Source: Bacteroidota bacterium (GTDB lineage Bacteria; Bacteroidota; Bacteroidia; Bacteroidales; CAIXZF01). Taken from it: DNA of 64,000 nt. The notes below the pieces were generated by a model. The model made no database searches. It was not told where the DNA came from and saw only the letters and a list, made by a program, of their open reading frames with translations. Position numbers and translations under genes: made by a program. Location of the stretch: assembly GCA_022709385.1 (NCBI GenBank), contig JAKLIX010000002.1, positions 284,478-348,477 on the forward strand. Direction: 5' to 3'. This document shows positions 43,701-52,753 of this stretch, in pieces. Numbering within the stretch: position 1 is the first letter of the stretch; every line of letters begins with the position of its first letter.

Positions 43701-44071
43701 ACAAAGAACTCGACAGCATCCCGGATGAAACACAACTGATGCAGTTCCAGGAAAAACTGATCGACCGCTTCGGTCCTGTCCCTCCTCCGACCAGCGGACT
43801 CTTCAATGCCCTCAGAATGCGATGGCTGGCCAGGGAAGCCGGTTTTGAAAAAATCGTACTGAGAAACCAGGTCATGACGGGTTATTTTGTTCCGAACCAG
43901 GAATCACCTTATTATCAATCAGATACCTTTTCCGGCATGCTCAGCTACGTCCAGGCCAATCCGCGGAAATGCAGCATGAAGGAAGGAAATGAGAAATTGT
44001 CGCTGACGTTCAAAAACATACGGAATGTACAGGAAGGTCTCGCGGTGATGAGGGAGGTGTTGGGGGTTTAG
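40727..44071 (+). CDS. mfd: Transcription-repair coupling factor Mfd
   Basis: About 1114 residues. The N-terminal UvrB-like region is followed by a CarD-like RNA-polymerase-interacting domain (about 428-500: KPGDYVTHIDHGVGRFDG). The helicase core has GDVGFGKTE (near 588), DEEQKFGV (near 688), LTATPIPRTLQ and LRGRVGRSN (near 858), and a TRCF C-terminal domain ends the protein. Mfd removes stalled RNA polymerase and recruits UvrA. No ATG exists near the expected N-terminus; GTG 40727, 14 nt after the fbp stop, gives VPQHPFAGFY and the usual length. The stop TAG lies in a GTTTAG repeat. Confidence 0.92.
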   Translation: MPQHPFAGFYQALLPALPGSGERHSFRGLNGSLKSIILSLLFPEWKNHQLCILADKESAAYFYNDLENLLDQQKAEPASKRVLFYPTSYRKPYDIEEADNANMLSRSEVLSRLGSGHKPLIIVTYPEALSERIISVQELKKVTLQIKMGENLSLDFITDVFHEYGFERCDFVVEAGQYAIRGGLVDVFSYADDYPYRLEFDGDLISSIRSFDPTTQLSVKTHQAVSVLPNVHGAQITEKRQHFLSLFGREVPVWIEDTGFLLEKTEQTFEKAEALYKLKEGPVAHLSPGELYAGREETLRLLQEHPVIEFGLHPFFKDAAVHQFHASPQPLFHKNFELLLQSLDELRLNGYRTFLLSDNPKQTERLQSVLEDLLPAERKGEVFFEALALTLHEGFTDHERKIACFTDHQLFDRYHRFRIRESFSAKEAMTINEMYGLKPGDYVTHIDHGVGRFDGLEIIENNGRKQEAIRLFYKNNDILYVSIHSLHRISRFTGQEGSIPPLDRLGSGAWQRLKEKTKRKVKDIARDLIRLYAQRRKSKGFAFSADTYLQRELEASFIYEDTPDQIKATADIKQDLEADFPMDRLICGDVGFGKTEVAIRAAFKVVADSRQVAVLVPTTILALQHFHTFSERLEKFPCRVDYINRFRSSAEQKQVLKDLESGKTDILIGTHRLLSEDVKFKDLGLLVLDEEQKFGVAAKEKLKKIRVNVDTLTLTATPIPRTLQFSLMGARDLSIISTPPPNRQPVQTELRAFNEEIIRNAIHDEISRGGQVFFVHNRIQNITEVAGMIRKYCPDARVAIAHGQMEGHELEKIMMAFIEGMYDVLVATTIIESGLDIPNANTIFINEAHHYGLSDLHQLRGRVGRSNRKAFCYLLAPPLTVLTEEARKRLQAVEEFSDLGSGFNIAMRDLDIRGAGNILGAEQSGFIAEIGFEMYQKILDEAIFELKQSDFPELAAEEKDAAWVKECSLETDLELLIPPDYVNNTTERLNLYKELDSIPDETQLMQFQEKLIDRFGPVPPPTSGLFNALRMRWLAREAGFEKIVLRNQVMTGYFVPNQESPYYQSDTFSGMLSYVQANPRKCSMKEGNEKLSLTFKNIRNVQEGLAVMREVLGV

Positions 44072-44204
44072 AAGGTTTAGAAGTTTAGGGGTTTAGAAGT
44101 TTAGGGGTTTAGAAGTTTAGGGGTTTAGGAGGTTTAGAGGTTTAGGAGGTTTAGAGGTTTAGGAGGTTTAGAAGTCTACTTAGGAGTTTAAGGTTTAAGG
44201 TTTA
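44066..44204 (+). repeat. GTTTAGAA/GTTTAGGG tract starting at the mfd stop codon
   Basis: About fourteen degenerate units (GTTTAGAA, GTTTAGGG, GTTTAGGAG, GTTTAGAG) run from the stop codon of mfd (TAG 44069-44071 is within the first unit) for about 140 bp. A shorter echo occurs at 44320-44345. Most of the 356-bp gap before the next gene is this tract and the following inverted repeat. Confidence 0.85.
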
Positions 44205-44248
44205 ATGTGCTCTTGGCCGTCATGCGTTCTAATTCTCTTTATTTTCAA

Positions 44249-44297
44249 CACATAGACACATAGATCACATATGTATTTACCCTATGTGTCCTATGTG
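44249..44297. repeat. Inverted repeat CACATAGACACATAG / CTATGTGTCCTATGTG
   Basis: The arms at 44249-44263 and 44282-44297 are complementary except for one bulged base, with an 18-nt loop. This could form a strong hairpin in either DNA strand or RNA, upstream of the PQQ-propeller gene. No T-run follows. Confidence 0.5.
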
Positions 44298-44427
44298 GTT
44301 CAATTAATTCTGGTATGCAGTTTAGGGGTTTGTTGGTTTAGAAGTTGAGTTTTTGAAAGAAGTGAGAAAAATGAAGGTATAAAATTGATTTCAGAATTGA
44401 TTAATTTAGCTGATAATACTGCATCAT

Positions 44428-46140
44428 ATGAGAAGCATCATAATTGTTTTTTCGTTCATGGTGGTTTGCGGACTGGCGGCGACGGCCCAGAACTGGCCTA
44501 CCTACGGAGGTGACAACGGCAGGAGCGGACTGTCGGAGATCACGGGGCCTCAGGATGCGAACCAGGCTGTGTGGACAGTGACCAACAGTGCCCCGACCAC
44601 CCTGGGGATGGCGGTTTACACTTTCGGCGACCGCTTTGTCACGGCCAGGACCATCTTCAGTCCGTACACCGGCATCGTGGAATGCCGCAGTCTGACAGAC
44701 GGGAGCCTGATATGGACTTCGCCCTTCGTTACGGCCGGCTCCATCCTCTACCCTATTGGCTTCACCCAGGATGCCGTTTATGTGCATGATTACGATACCG
44801 ACAGCCTTTACGCCCTTCATCCGGACGACGGATCCATCAAATGGCGCTGTCCTATGCTGTCGATGACCTTTGGCGCTTACCCGGGCTGTGTGTTTGCCTG
44901 CAACGGCGATCCGATCGTGAACGGTTATGTCTATAATTCAATTTTCACGATGAGAATAGACAAAAACAACGGAGATGTCCTCTGGACCAACAATACCATC
45001 ATTGCGATCATGCCCTGCCGCGACCTGGCGGCCAGTAAAAACAAGGTGTATCACCTCACGGGCGGCATTTCCACCCCGGTACGGCTCACCGCCATCGACA
45101 TCAATACGGGCAGCAGCCTTTACAGTTCCGATCCCGTGCCCGGCGACCCCGATCAGGAGAATCCCATCGCCATCGGACCCGACGGGAATTTGTACTTCTG
45201 GCGAGACAACGGCAGTTTGTTCTCTTATACCGACTATGGTTCAGGTTTTACCCAAAACTGGGATTACCCGCCCCAGACAAATGCCAACATCAAGGGTAAC
45301 ATCGCTTTTTCAGCCGACGGAGATTTGTATGTACAGGACCAGGATGTGTTGAAGCACATCAACCACCTTAACGGGCAGCTGATCCATGCATCAGCTCCGG
45401 TCAGCATGGCAAACGCCTCTATCAGCGTGGGCGCCGACTCCACGGTGTATGTAAATACCGGCAACGGACAGTTCATTGCCTTCTCGTGGGATCTGCAAAC
45501 CATCCAATGGCAGCTCGGTGCTGCTGGCAGTCTGTATTGCGGACCCGCATTGTCAAAAGAAGGAACCATGGTGGTGACCCAGGCGGGAAGTACCATCCGG
45601 GCATTCCGGCCTGACCTTGTGCTGAAGCCCGTGGCAGATTTCAGTGTCAGTGCCACCAGGATCATGAGCGGACAAGGCGTGCACTTCACAGACCAGTCGT
45701 CCTATCAGCCCACAGGCTGGCAATGGACATTTCCGGGCGCGACCGTCAGCGGATCCAACCTTCAGAATCCCGCGAACATCACCTATGCCAATCCGGGGGT
45801 TTACGATGTGACACTTCATGCGAGCAACGCCCAGGGTGCGGATTCGGTTACCAAACACTGCCTGATCGAGGTAGTGCAGGCCACTGCAATACCGGAAGGA
45901 CGGGTTTCAGACGACATCAGCGTTATCCCGAACCCGGCCACGGACGAGATCCGGATCGTTCACAACAAAAGAGAAGATCCTTTGGCATACCGCGTTTATG
46001 ACCTTACAGGAAAACTAAAGGCAGAAGGCAATACCTCTGCCGGAAAGCCTGTCGTTGACGTCAGTGCGTTTCCGGCTGGGATGTATATCCTTCGTGTGGG
46101 AGAACGCAATGCCAGCCTTGTTAAATTCATCAAATATTAA
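44428..46140 (+). CDS. T9SS-secreted PQQ-like propeller protein with PKD domain
   Basis: A 570-residue secreted protein with a signal peptide ending ATAQNW. A PQQ-type beta-propeller has W-containing blades such as LTDGSLIWTS, HPDDGSIKWRC and NNGDVLWTN (residues about 30-390). A PKD domain (about 400-480: WQWTFPGATVSGS) and a T9SS sorting domain (VIPNPATDEIRIV to SLVKFIKY) follow. No catalytic residues are recognised; it probably binds a ligand at the surface. The VOC gene follows after 9 bp. Confidence 0.85.
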   Translation: MRSIIIVFSFMVVCGLAATAQNWPTYGGDNGRSGLSEITGPQDANQAVWTVTNSAPTTLGMAVYTFGDRFVTARTIFSPYTGIVECRSLTDGSLIWTSPFVTAGSILYPIGFTQDAVYVHDYDTDSLYALHPDDGSIKWRCPMLSMTFGAYPGCVFACNGDPIVNGYVYNSIFTMRIDKNNGDVLWTNNTIIAIMPCRDLAASKNKVYHLTGGISTPVRLTAIDINTGSSLYSSDPVPGDPDQENPIAIGPDGNLYFWRDNGSLFSYTDYGSGFTQNWDYPPQTNANIKGNIAFSADGDLYVQDQDVLKHINHLNGQLIHASAPVSMANASISVGADSTVYVNTGNGQFIAFSWDLQTIQWQLGAAGSLYCGPALSKEGTMVVTQAGSTIRAFRPDLVLKPVADFSVSATRIMSGQGVHFTDQSSYQPTGWQWTFPGATVSGSNLQNPANITYANPGVYDVTLHASNAQGADSVTKHCLIEVVQATAIPEGRVSDDISVIPNPATDEIRIVHNKREDPLAYRVYDLTGKLKAEGNTSAGKPVVDVSAFPAGMYILRVGERNASLVKFIKY

Positions 46141-46149
46141 AACCTGCTT

Positions 46150-46581
46150 ATGACAACAGTAAACGTTTACCTGAATTTCAACGGGAATTGCGAAGAAGCC
46201 TTCAATTTCTACAAAACCGTGTTTGGAGGGGACTTCCCCTATATCAGCAGATTTGGCGACATGCCCCCCCAGGAAGGAATGCCTCCGCTGCCTGAGGAGA
46301 TGAAAAACCAGATCATGCATGTATCCCTTCCGGTCAGCAGCGAAACCATGATCATGGGAAGCGACACGGGCGGGGAATGGGCTCCGGCCTTTCAGCAGGG
46401 AAACAATTTCTCGATTTCCATCAATACCGACAGCAAAGACGAGGCTGACCGCCTGTATCACGGGCTCTCGGAAGGCGGACAGATCACCATGCCGATCGGG
46501 ATGGTTTTCTGGGGCGAATACTTCGGCATGTTCACCGATAAGTTCGGGGTGAACTGGATGGTAAGCCATAAGGTGGTGTGA
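46150..46581 (+). CDS. VOC-family protein (PhnB-like)
   Basis: A 143-residue cytoplasmic protein of the glyoxalase/bleomycin-resistance superfamily. It starts with VNVYLNFNGNCEEAFNFYKTVFGG, the canonical PhnB/DUF1428-like opening. It ends with MVFWGEYFGMFTDKFGVNWMV, the WG...D.FG.xW motif of the family. Metal ligands cannot be assigned with confidence. The function of bacterial PhnB proteins is not settled. The stop TGA opens a GT-rich tract. Confidence 0.88.
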   Translation: MTTVNVYLNFNGNCEEAFNFYKTVFGGDFPYISRFGDMPPQEGMPPLPEEMKNQIMHVSLPVSSETMIMGSDTGGEWAPAFQQGNNFSISINTDSKDEADRLYHGLSEGGQITMPIGMVFWGEYFGMFTDKFGVNWMVSHKVV

Positions 46582-46667
46582 GTGTGGGTGTGGGTGTGGG
46601 TGTGAGGGTGAGTGGGTGTGAGGGTGAGTGAGTTTGGGTGTGGGTGTGGGTGTGAGGGTGAGAAGTT
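46573..46667 (+). repeat. GGGTGTGA-type GT-rich tract starting at the VOC stop codon
   Basis: Repeated GGGTGT and GGGTGA units run for about 90 bp; the stop codon TGA (46579-46581) of the VOC gene belongs to the first GTGTGA unit. It has a G-rich coding strand and no gene. Confidence 0.8.
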
Positions 46668-46681
46668 TGTTTTGCTGATTG

Positions 46682-46729
46682 TTTTCACCGGCAGATTTTT
46701 AACTTTGGAAAAAATTCTGCCGGTGAAAA
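46682..46729 (+). promoter_or_regulatory. 14-bp inverted repeat enclosing promoter and GTG start
   Basis: TTTTCACCGGCAGA (46682-46695) and its exact complement TCTGCCGGTGAAAA (46716-46729) flank a 20-nt loop. The loop contains TAACTTTG (46700-46707), a perfect -7 box. The right arm contains the GTG start codon at 46723. It may be an operator or, in a read-through transcript, a hairpin hiding the start. Confidence 0.6.
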
Positions 46730-48327
46730 ATTATATACACATCATTACTTTGTTTTTTGGTTTAAGCGGTATCGCTTATTCTCAGGGTAATTTTAATTAT
46801 ACCGTTGAACTTCAGCCGTATACAATTCCTGGTTTACCCGGCATCCAATCATATGCATGGGCAGTGCATGAAGGGAAATGGCTTATCATGGGGGGCAGGA
46901 AGGACGGTTTGCATGCCCGCCAGCCATTTAATGCATTTCCGCAGGCGCAAAACAATACCGACATTTATGTAATAGACATACAATCACAGCAGTACTGGAC
47001 TGCATCTGTGAATACATTAGCTGTAGATCTGAAAGAGCAGTTGCAGGCCACAAACATGAATTTTTTCCAGGATGCCGACACGCTTTACTTCATCGGGGGT
47101 TATGCATATAGTCCGACTGTCAATGATCACATCACCTTCGACGGATTGATCACCATCAGCGTTTCAGCCCTGATCGACGACATCATCACAGGTTCACCCA
47201 TACAGGGTAATTTCGGCATCATTCACGATTCAGTGTTTGCCGTGACAGGCGGAAGGTTAGGAAAAATCGGTGACACATTAATGCTGGCAGGAGGACACAG
47301 GTTCGACGGCAGGTACAACGCCATGGGAATGCCGACCTATACCCAGCAATATACCAATCAAGTGAGGAAATTCACCGTTTCCAATGCGGGAAACCAGCCC
47401 GTCATTGCAAACTATGCAACCCAGACAGATCCTGTGCATTTGCGAAGGAGGGATTACAACCTGCTGCCTTATATCTTTGAGAATGGTGATTACGGATATC
47501 TCATATCATCAGGTGTATTTCAACAAGGGATAGACCAGCCGTTCCTTTACCCGGTTGAAATCAGGGAGAGCGGATATCAGCCGGTACCCGGTTTCAACCA
47601 GTATCTGAGTCATTATCATTCGGCCTTTGCCAGCCTGTACGACAGTCTCACAAATGAGATGCACACCCTGTTTTTCGGGGGCATGAGCCGGTATTTTTAC
47701 CAGAACGGCGTTTTAACCGAAGACAGCCTGGTTCCCTTCACCAGAACCATCAGCAGGCTGAGCAGAGACAATGCAGGTGTGCTGACTGAATATAAACTTC
47801 AGCCTGAGATGCCTGTCTTCCACGGGGCCAGCGCGGAATTCATTCCAAACCCGGAACTGCCATATGAACATCATGACATCTTACGCCTGGATCAAATCAC
47901 GGCAGACACCATCCTGATCGGACATATTTTTGGCGGCTTATACAGTCCGACACTGAATCCGTTTACATTCAACCAAACCAACACTACTACAGCCTCATCC
48001 GTCATTTATGCCGTGAAACTTATCCATGGAAATGCCAATGGTTCTGAAAAATTAGATGGCTGCAATCCATACACTTTCAGGCTCTACCCGAATCCGGCAA
48101 GCGGAAAGGTGCATCTTGTTTTCGGTACAGTTAAGCCGCAAGAGGTTCAGTATTGCCTTACCAACGCAGCGGGTCAAATTCTGGATCAGGGCAAGATCAC
48201 CGGTGTGAAAGTCGGACTTAATGAATATACGATTGGTTTACCTTTTGTCCGCTCGCCTCAAAGCCTGATGATAAGCCTGGTATTCGAAGGCATTTACACA
48301 CTGCATAAAACTTTTCTTACCTATTAA
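46723..48327 (+). CDS. T9SS-secreted protein, probable Kelch-like propeller
   Basis: About 535 residues starting with GTG (46723), which gives the signal peptide VKNYIHIITLFFGLSGIAYSQ. The body has Kelch-like repeats of the form LIMGGRKDG, LYFIGGYAYSP, MLAGGHRFDGR and LFFGGMSRYF, spaced as in propeller blades. A T9SS domain ends the protein (RLYPNPASGKVHLV to HKTFLTY). Longer in-frame starts inside the GT tract (46612) have no signal peptide at the N-terminus. The ligand is unknown. Confidence 0.82.
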   Translation: MKNYIHIITLFFGLSGIAYSQGNFNYTVELQPYTIPGLPGIQSYAWAVHEGKWLIMGGRKDGLHARQPFNAFPQAQNNTDIYVIDIQSQQYWTASVNTLAVDLKEQLQATNMNFFQDADTLYFIGGYAYSPTVNDHITFDGLITISVSALIDDIITGSPIQGNFGIIHDSVFAVTGGRLGKIGDTLMLAGGHRFDGRYNAMGMPTYTQQYTNQVRKFTVSNAGNQPVIANYATQTDPVHLRRRDYNLLPYIFENGDYGYLISSGVFQQGIDQPFLYPVEIRESGYQPVPGFNQYLSHYHSAFASLYDSLTNEMHTLFFGGMSRYFYQNGVLTEDSLVPFTRTISRLSRDNAGVLTEYKLQPEMPVFHGASAEFIPNPELPYEHHDILRLDQITADTILIGHIFGGLYSPTLNPFTFNQTNTTTASSVIYAVKLIHGNANGSEKLDGCNPYTFRLYPNPASGKVHLVFGTVKPQEVQYCLTNAAGQILDQGKITGVKVGLNEYTIGLPFVRSPQSLMISLVFEGIYTLHKTFLTY

Positions 48328-48401
48328 CGCAAGAACCGCGGTGTAAATGAATTGCGCTGATTGTCCAAATATCCGGCAGGATTCCGGGAAAAAACACGTA
48401 T

Positions 48402-51400
48402 ATGCTTGAGCAAATGATCGGCTTCAGTATCAGGAACAAACTTATCGTGATCCTTTTCACAGTCACTGTGGCAGGATTCGGACTATTTGCGGTATGGAAA
48501 ATACCGGTGGGAGCAGTTCCCGACATCACCAACAACCAGGTGCAGGTCATTACCACATCTGCCAACCTGTCGACCCAGGAAATCGAGCAGTTCATCACCG
48601 CTCCGGTGGAAATGGAAATGGCTAACCTGCCTGGAGTAAGCGAGATCCGCTCGGTGTCTAAATTCGGTATTTCCCTTGTTACCGTAGTTTTTGAGGAGAA
48701 GATGGGAACTTACCTGCCCCGGCAGTTGATCGCTGAAAAGATCAGGAGTGCCGGCCAAAAGATACCTGAAGCTTATGGTGAGCCGGAAATGGGACCGGTA
48801 AGCACAGGACTGGGTGAGATCTACCAGTACACCCTGGAGATAGAAGATGCATACAAAGACAGGTACACTGCCACGGACCTGAGGACTATCCAGGACTGGA
48901 TCGTCAAACGCAGGTTATCGGGCATTAAAGGAGTTGTCGAAATCAACAGTTGGGGAGGATACCTGAAGCAATACGAGGTAGCGCTTGACCCGCACCGTCT
49001 TAGCAACCTCAACATCAGTATATTAGATGTTTTCAATGCGATTGAGCGGAATAACAGCATTCAAGGTGGTGCCTACATCGAGAAAGCGAACCAGAGTTAT
49101 TTCATCAGAGGGACAGGAGGTATTGCCTCCATTGAAGACATTGCAGATATCGTTGTAAAAAACAAGGGCGGACTGCCCATCCTGGTGAGGGATGTGGCAG
49201 AAGTTCGTCAGGGACATGCAAACCGCTTTGGTGCCATCACGGCCAATGGAAAGGGGGAAACAGTGCTTGGGCAGGTGATGATGTTAAAGAATGCCAATTC
49301 AAAGGAAGTGATCAGGCTGGTGAAGGAAAGAATCGCCGATATTCAGCAGAATCTGCCTCCCGGCATCCACATCAGTCCGATCGTTGACAGAAGCGACCTG
49401 GTGTCCAAAACAACCTTTACTGTCGCCGAGAACCTGATCCTGGGTGCCCTCATCGTGATGTTGACCGTAATTCTCCTGCTTGGTAACCTGCGCCTCGCCC
49501 TGGTGATTGCTTCCATCATACCCCTGGCCTTGCTGTTCACCATCGCCCTGATGTATCTCCTTAATATAGATGCCAATCTGATGAGCCTTGGGGCACTTGA
49601 TTTCGGTGTGATCATCGATGGAGCGGTAATCATCGTGGAATTCATCGCGCTCAGCCTGGTTGCCGGACATTCGGATCTGGTTAAGATGAAGCGCAGTGAA
49701 CGCAGGGATTATCTTGACAGGATTGCGTTTACCGGTTCTTCAAGGATGATGAAATCAGCGATTTTCGGACAGATCATCATCCTCATCGTATTCATTCCCA
49801 TCCTTTCGCTTTCCGGAGTAGAGGGAAAAATGTTCCATCCCATGGCCCTTTCATTCTGTTTCGCCATCATCGGAGCCATGATCTTTGGGCTTACCTGGTT
49901 ACCTGTTGCATCCTCCATTTTCATCAGGCCCATACATCCGTCAGGTAACAGGATCACCCGATGGATCATGCAACAGGTTTACCGTAGCTACGACCCGGTG
50001 ATTTGCTGGGCATGCAACCACAAGGGGATCGTACTCACTGCAGCTGCTATCTCCCTGGTTTTCACTTTCGTTCTATTTTCAAGCATGGGCGGTGAATTTG
50101 TACCAACACTCGACGAGGGAGATTTTGTAATCCAGCCGGTTTTAAAGACAGGCACTTCGCTGGCAAAAACAATTGAAACGACCACCCGTATGGAGCAGAT
50201 CCTTATTGAGAAATTCCCGGAAGTTGACAGGATCGTCAGCCGTATCGGTGCAGCTGAAGTGCCCACAGATCCCATGTCGATGGAGGAGGTGGATATGATC
50301 ATACGGCTTAAACCCAAATCCGGCTGGACATCCGCCAAGACGAAGGAAGCACTTGCTGAGAAGTTCAAGGAAGCACTCGCGGTATTGCCTGGCATTGAAT
50401 ATGAGTTCACCCAGCCGATTGAAATGCGTTTCAATGAGCTGATCACAGGGGTCAGGGCAGACATTGCCATCAAGGTTTTCGGAGATGACCTGCAGTATAT
50501 CGACCGTAAAGCAAATGAAATCAAGGAATTAATCCAAAACATAGAAGGAGCGGAGGACATTCTGGTTGAAAAAACTGCGGGTTTACCACAGGTTAGGGTA
50601 CAATATGACCGGGAAAAGATAGCCCGCTATGGTACAGATATTCAGACACTTAACCAATGCCTCTCCACGGCAATGGGAGGGGCTGCTGCCGGTGTGGTTT
50701 TTGAAGGGGAAAGACGCTATGATCTGGTAGTCAGGTATGATCGCAGGAACCGCAGCGATATCGAAAATGTACGCAAGCTGCTGGTACCTCTCCCGGACGG
50801 TACGTTAATACCATTGTCAGAATTTGGTGAAATCAGTTACACAGAAGGCCCGGCGAAAATATCAAGGGAAAACACCCATCGCAGGGTAGTTGTCAGCGTA
50901 AATGTCAGAAACAGGGATCTGCAGTCGGTCGTTGAGGATATTCGTAACACTGTCGACACCAGGGTAAATATGGCACCAGGTACGTTCATTTCTTATGGCG
51001 GACAGTTTGAAAACCTGCAGAATGCATCCAGGCGGCTGATGCTGGCAGTTCCTGTCGCGCTGCTGCTGATTTTCATTTTTCTTCATTTCGCGTTCCGGTC
51101 ATTCCGGGATGCTTTCCTGATCTTTTCCGCCATTCCGCTGGCCACTGTCGGAGGTGTGTGCCTTCTCTGGCTCAGGGGAATGCCTTTCAGTGTCTCTGCG
51201 GGAGTGGGTTTTATCGCCCTCTTTGGTATTGCCGTCCTGAACGGCATTGTACTGATCGAGCATCTGAAAGAACTTCAGCACCAGGGTTTATCCGATATGA
51301 GAAAGCTGATCACCACCGGTGCCAGGGACAGGCTTCGACCGGTGCTACTGACTGCAGGGGCGGCCGCCATGGGTTTTCTTCCGATGGCCCTGTCTACGGG

Positions 51401-52742
51401 TGCAGGTGCAGAAGTGCAACGACCGCTGGCAACTGTGGTTATCGGCGGACTTTTCACCTCTACCCTGCTGACCATGGTTGCACTCCCCCTTTTATACGAA
51501 ATATTCCATAATGTGAAAGGAATCCGGTTTTTTCCCCCACGGCTGATCAGAAAAAATATTGCGTTACTGCTGCTGCTGCCCTGCCTTGGCTGCCTGCCAG
51601 TGCTTGCGCAACAGGAGCCGCTCAGTCTGGAGAATGCCATTGATCTTGCCTTGAAAAACAACAAAGGAGCGGAAGGATTCAGCCTTAAGGTCAGGGAAAG
51701 TGAAATGCTGGAAAAGACTGCATTTTCACCGGAAAAGACCGTGGTCTACTATGGGTATGACGAAAACAACATCGCAGACAACGGCTATCCTCTGAAGGTT
51801 ATCGGCGTGCAACAACAGTTCAGTTTCCCCACGCAGTATGTTTCAGCATCCCGGCTGAGGAAAATCAACAGGATTGCCATGGAAACCGAACGGCAGATAT
51901 ACCTGGACGCGCTTCGCAAATCAGTGAGCAGTGCATATTTCGAAGTACAACACAATCAAGGGATACTGAATGTTTACAGCGACATGGACAGCCTGTATGC
52001 AAAACTTGCGGCAGCCGCGAAACTTAAGTATGCTCTCGGTGAGATCAGCCAGCTGGAGAACCTGACGCTCATGGCCAGGTCACAGCAAATAAACCTGCAA
52101 TACCAGGCAGCGCAGACAGAGCTGCAGAATGCAAACGAAAAGCTCAGAACCATCATAGGAATCGACAGCAATATCAGGGTGTCTGATACTTTAAGAATTC
52201 TGGGACCCTCTGTTACTGATCTTTCGGCTACACCTTTCTTTCTCCTGACCTCAATAAACCAGACGAAGCATCAGGTACTTGAAAAACTGGAAAGACAACG
52301 CCTGCTGCCAGACCTGTCGCTTTCGTACTTTGTTGGATCCAACAAGAAACCGGAGTCGAGGTACTACACGGGATTTGAATTTGGCCTTGCCATCCCTGTA
52401 TTTTTCGGTTCACAGGCAGCCGGTATCAGGGCAGCCAAGGCAGCAAGCCGGGCAGAAGCCTGCTTTTCAGAACAAAAAAGGCAGGCAATGATGAGTAAAC
52501 AAAAGGCCCTTCAAAGGGAACAGGCCAACCACCTGAAATACTTAAACTTCTATAAGAATACAGGTGAAAAACTGGCAGAAGAAATGAAACGAACCGCACT
52601 TGCAAGCTACAATAAGGGTGAAACAGATTTTTTCAGGCTTGTAGGCAGTTATGACAATGCCATGCAAATAGTAACGGAATATTTTGAACAAGTTTTCCGC
52701 TATAATCTTTGCACACTTGAACTCATGTACCCTTCAGAATAA
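48402..52742 (+). CDS. czcA: Heavy-metal efflux RND pump fused to a TolC-type outer-membrane channel (CzcA/CusA family)
   Basis: A protein of 1446 residues. Residues 1 to about 1040 are an HME-RND transporter: IRNKLIVILFTV TM1, NNQVQVIT, and TM4 with LDFGVIIDGAVIIVEF, whose acidic residues relay protons. The remainder (about 1049-1446) starts with a signal-peptide-like hydrophobic stretch (LLLLPCLGCLPVLAQQ) and is a TolC/OEP domain with coiled-coil helices (LENLTLMARSQQINLQYQAAQTE type). The fusion of inner-membrane pump and outer-membrane channel in one chain is known in Bacteroidota. It exports Cu, Ag, Co, Zn or Cd; the metal is not determined. The adaptor gene follows after 11 bp. Confidence 0.92.
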   Translation: MLEQMIGFSIRNKLIVILFTVTVAGFGLFAVWKIPVGAVPDITNNQVQVITTSANLSTQEIEQFITAPVEMEMANLPGVSEIRSVSKFGISLVTVVFEEKMGTYLPRQLIAEKIRSAGQKIPEAYGEPEMGPVSTGLGEIYQYTLEIEDAYKDRYTATDLRTIQDWIVKRRLSGIKGVVEINSWGGYLKQYEVALDPHRLSNLNISILDVFNAIERNNSIQGGAYIEKANQSYFIRGTGGIASIEDIADIVVKNKGGLPILVRDVAEVRQGHANRFGAITANGKGETVLGQVMMLKNANSKEVIRLVKERIADIQQNLPPGIHISPIVDRSDLVSKTTFTVAENLILGALIVMLTVILLLGNLRLALVIASIIPLALLFTIALMYLLNIDANLMSLGALDFGVIIDGAVIIVEFIALSLVAGHSDLVKMKRSERRDYLDRIAFTGSSRMMKSAIFGQIIILIVFIPILSLSGVEGKMFHPMALSFCFAIIGAMIFGLTWLPVASSIFIRPIHPSGNRITRWIMQQVYRSYDPVICWACNHKGIVLTAAAISLVFTFVLFSSMGGEFVPTLDEGDFVIQPVLKTGTSLAKTIETTTRMEQILIEKFPEVDRIVSRIGAAEVPTDPMSMEEVDMIIRLKPKSGWTSAKTKEALAEKFKEALAVLPGIEYEFTQPIEMRFNELITGVRADIAIKVFGDDLQYIDRKANEIKELIQNIEGAEDILVEKTAGLPQVRVQYDREKIARYGTDIQTLNQCLSTAMGGAAAGVVFEGERRYDLVVRYDRRNRSDIENVRKLLVPLPDGTLIPLSEFGEISYTEGPAKISRENTHRRVVVSVNVRNRDLQSVVEDIRNTVDTRVNMAPGTFISYGGQFENLQNASRRLMLAVPVALLLIFIFLHFAFRSFRDAFLIFSAIPLATVGGVCLLWLRGMPFSVSAGVGFIALFGIAVLNGIVLIEHLKELQHQGLSDMRKLITTGARDRLRPVLLTAGAAAMGFLPMALSTGAGAEVQRPLATVVIGGLFTSTLLTMVALPLLYEIFHNVKGIRFFPPRLIRKNIALLLLLPCLGCLPVLAQQEPLSLENAIDLALKNNKGAEGFSLKVRESEMLEKTAFSPEKTVVYYGYDENNIADNGYPLKVIGVQQQFSFPTQYVSASRLRKINRIAMETERQIYLDALRKSVSSAYFEVQHNQGILNVYSDMDSLYAKLAAAAKLKYALGEISQLENLTLMARSQQINLQYQAAQTELQNANEKLRTIIGIDSNIRVSDTLRILGPSVTDLSATPFFLLTSINQTKHQVLEKLERQRLLPDLSLSYFVGSNKKPESRYYTGFEFGLAIPVFFGSQAAGIRAAKAASRAEACFSEQKRQAMMSKQKALQREQANHLKYLNFYKNTGEKLAEEMKRTALASYNKGETDFFRLVGSYDNAMQIVTEYFEQVFRYNLCTLELMYPSE

Positions 52743-52753
52743 ATTCACAAGCC

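Noticed and set aside
44066..44204. Telomere-like sequence or origin iterons
   Set aside because: GTTTAGGG resembles eukaryotic telomere repeats, but the units are degenerate, occur at a stop codon inside a bacterial operon region, and lack DnaA boxes or dnaA/gyrB neighbours. recF alone is not enough to infer an origin.
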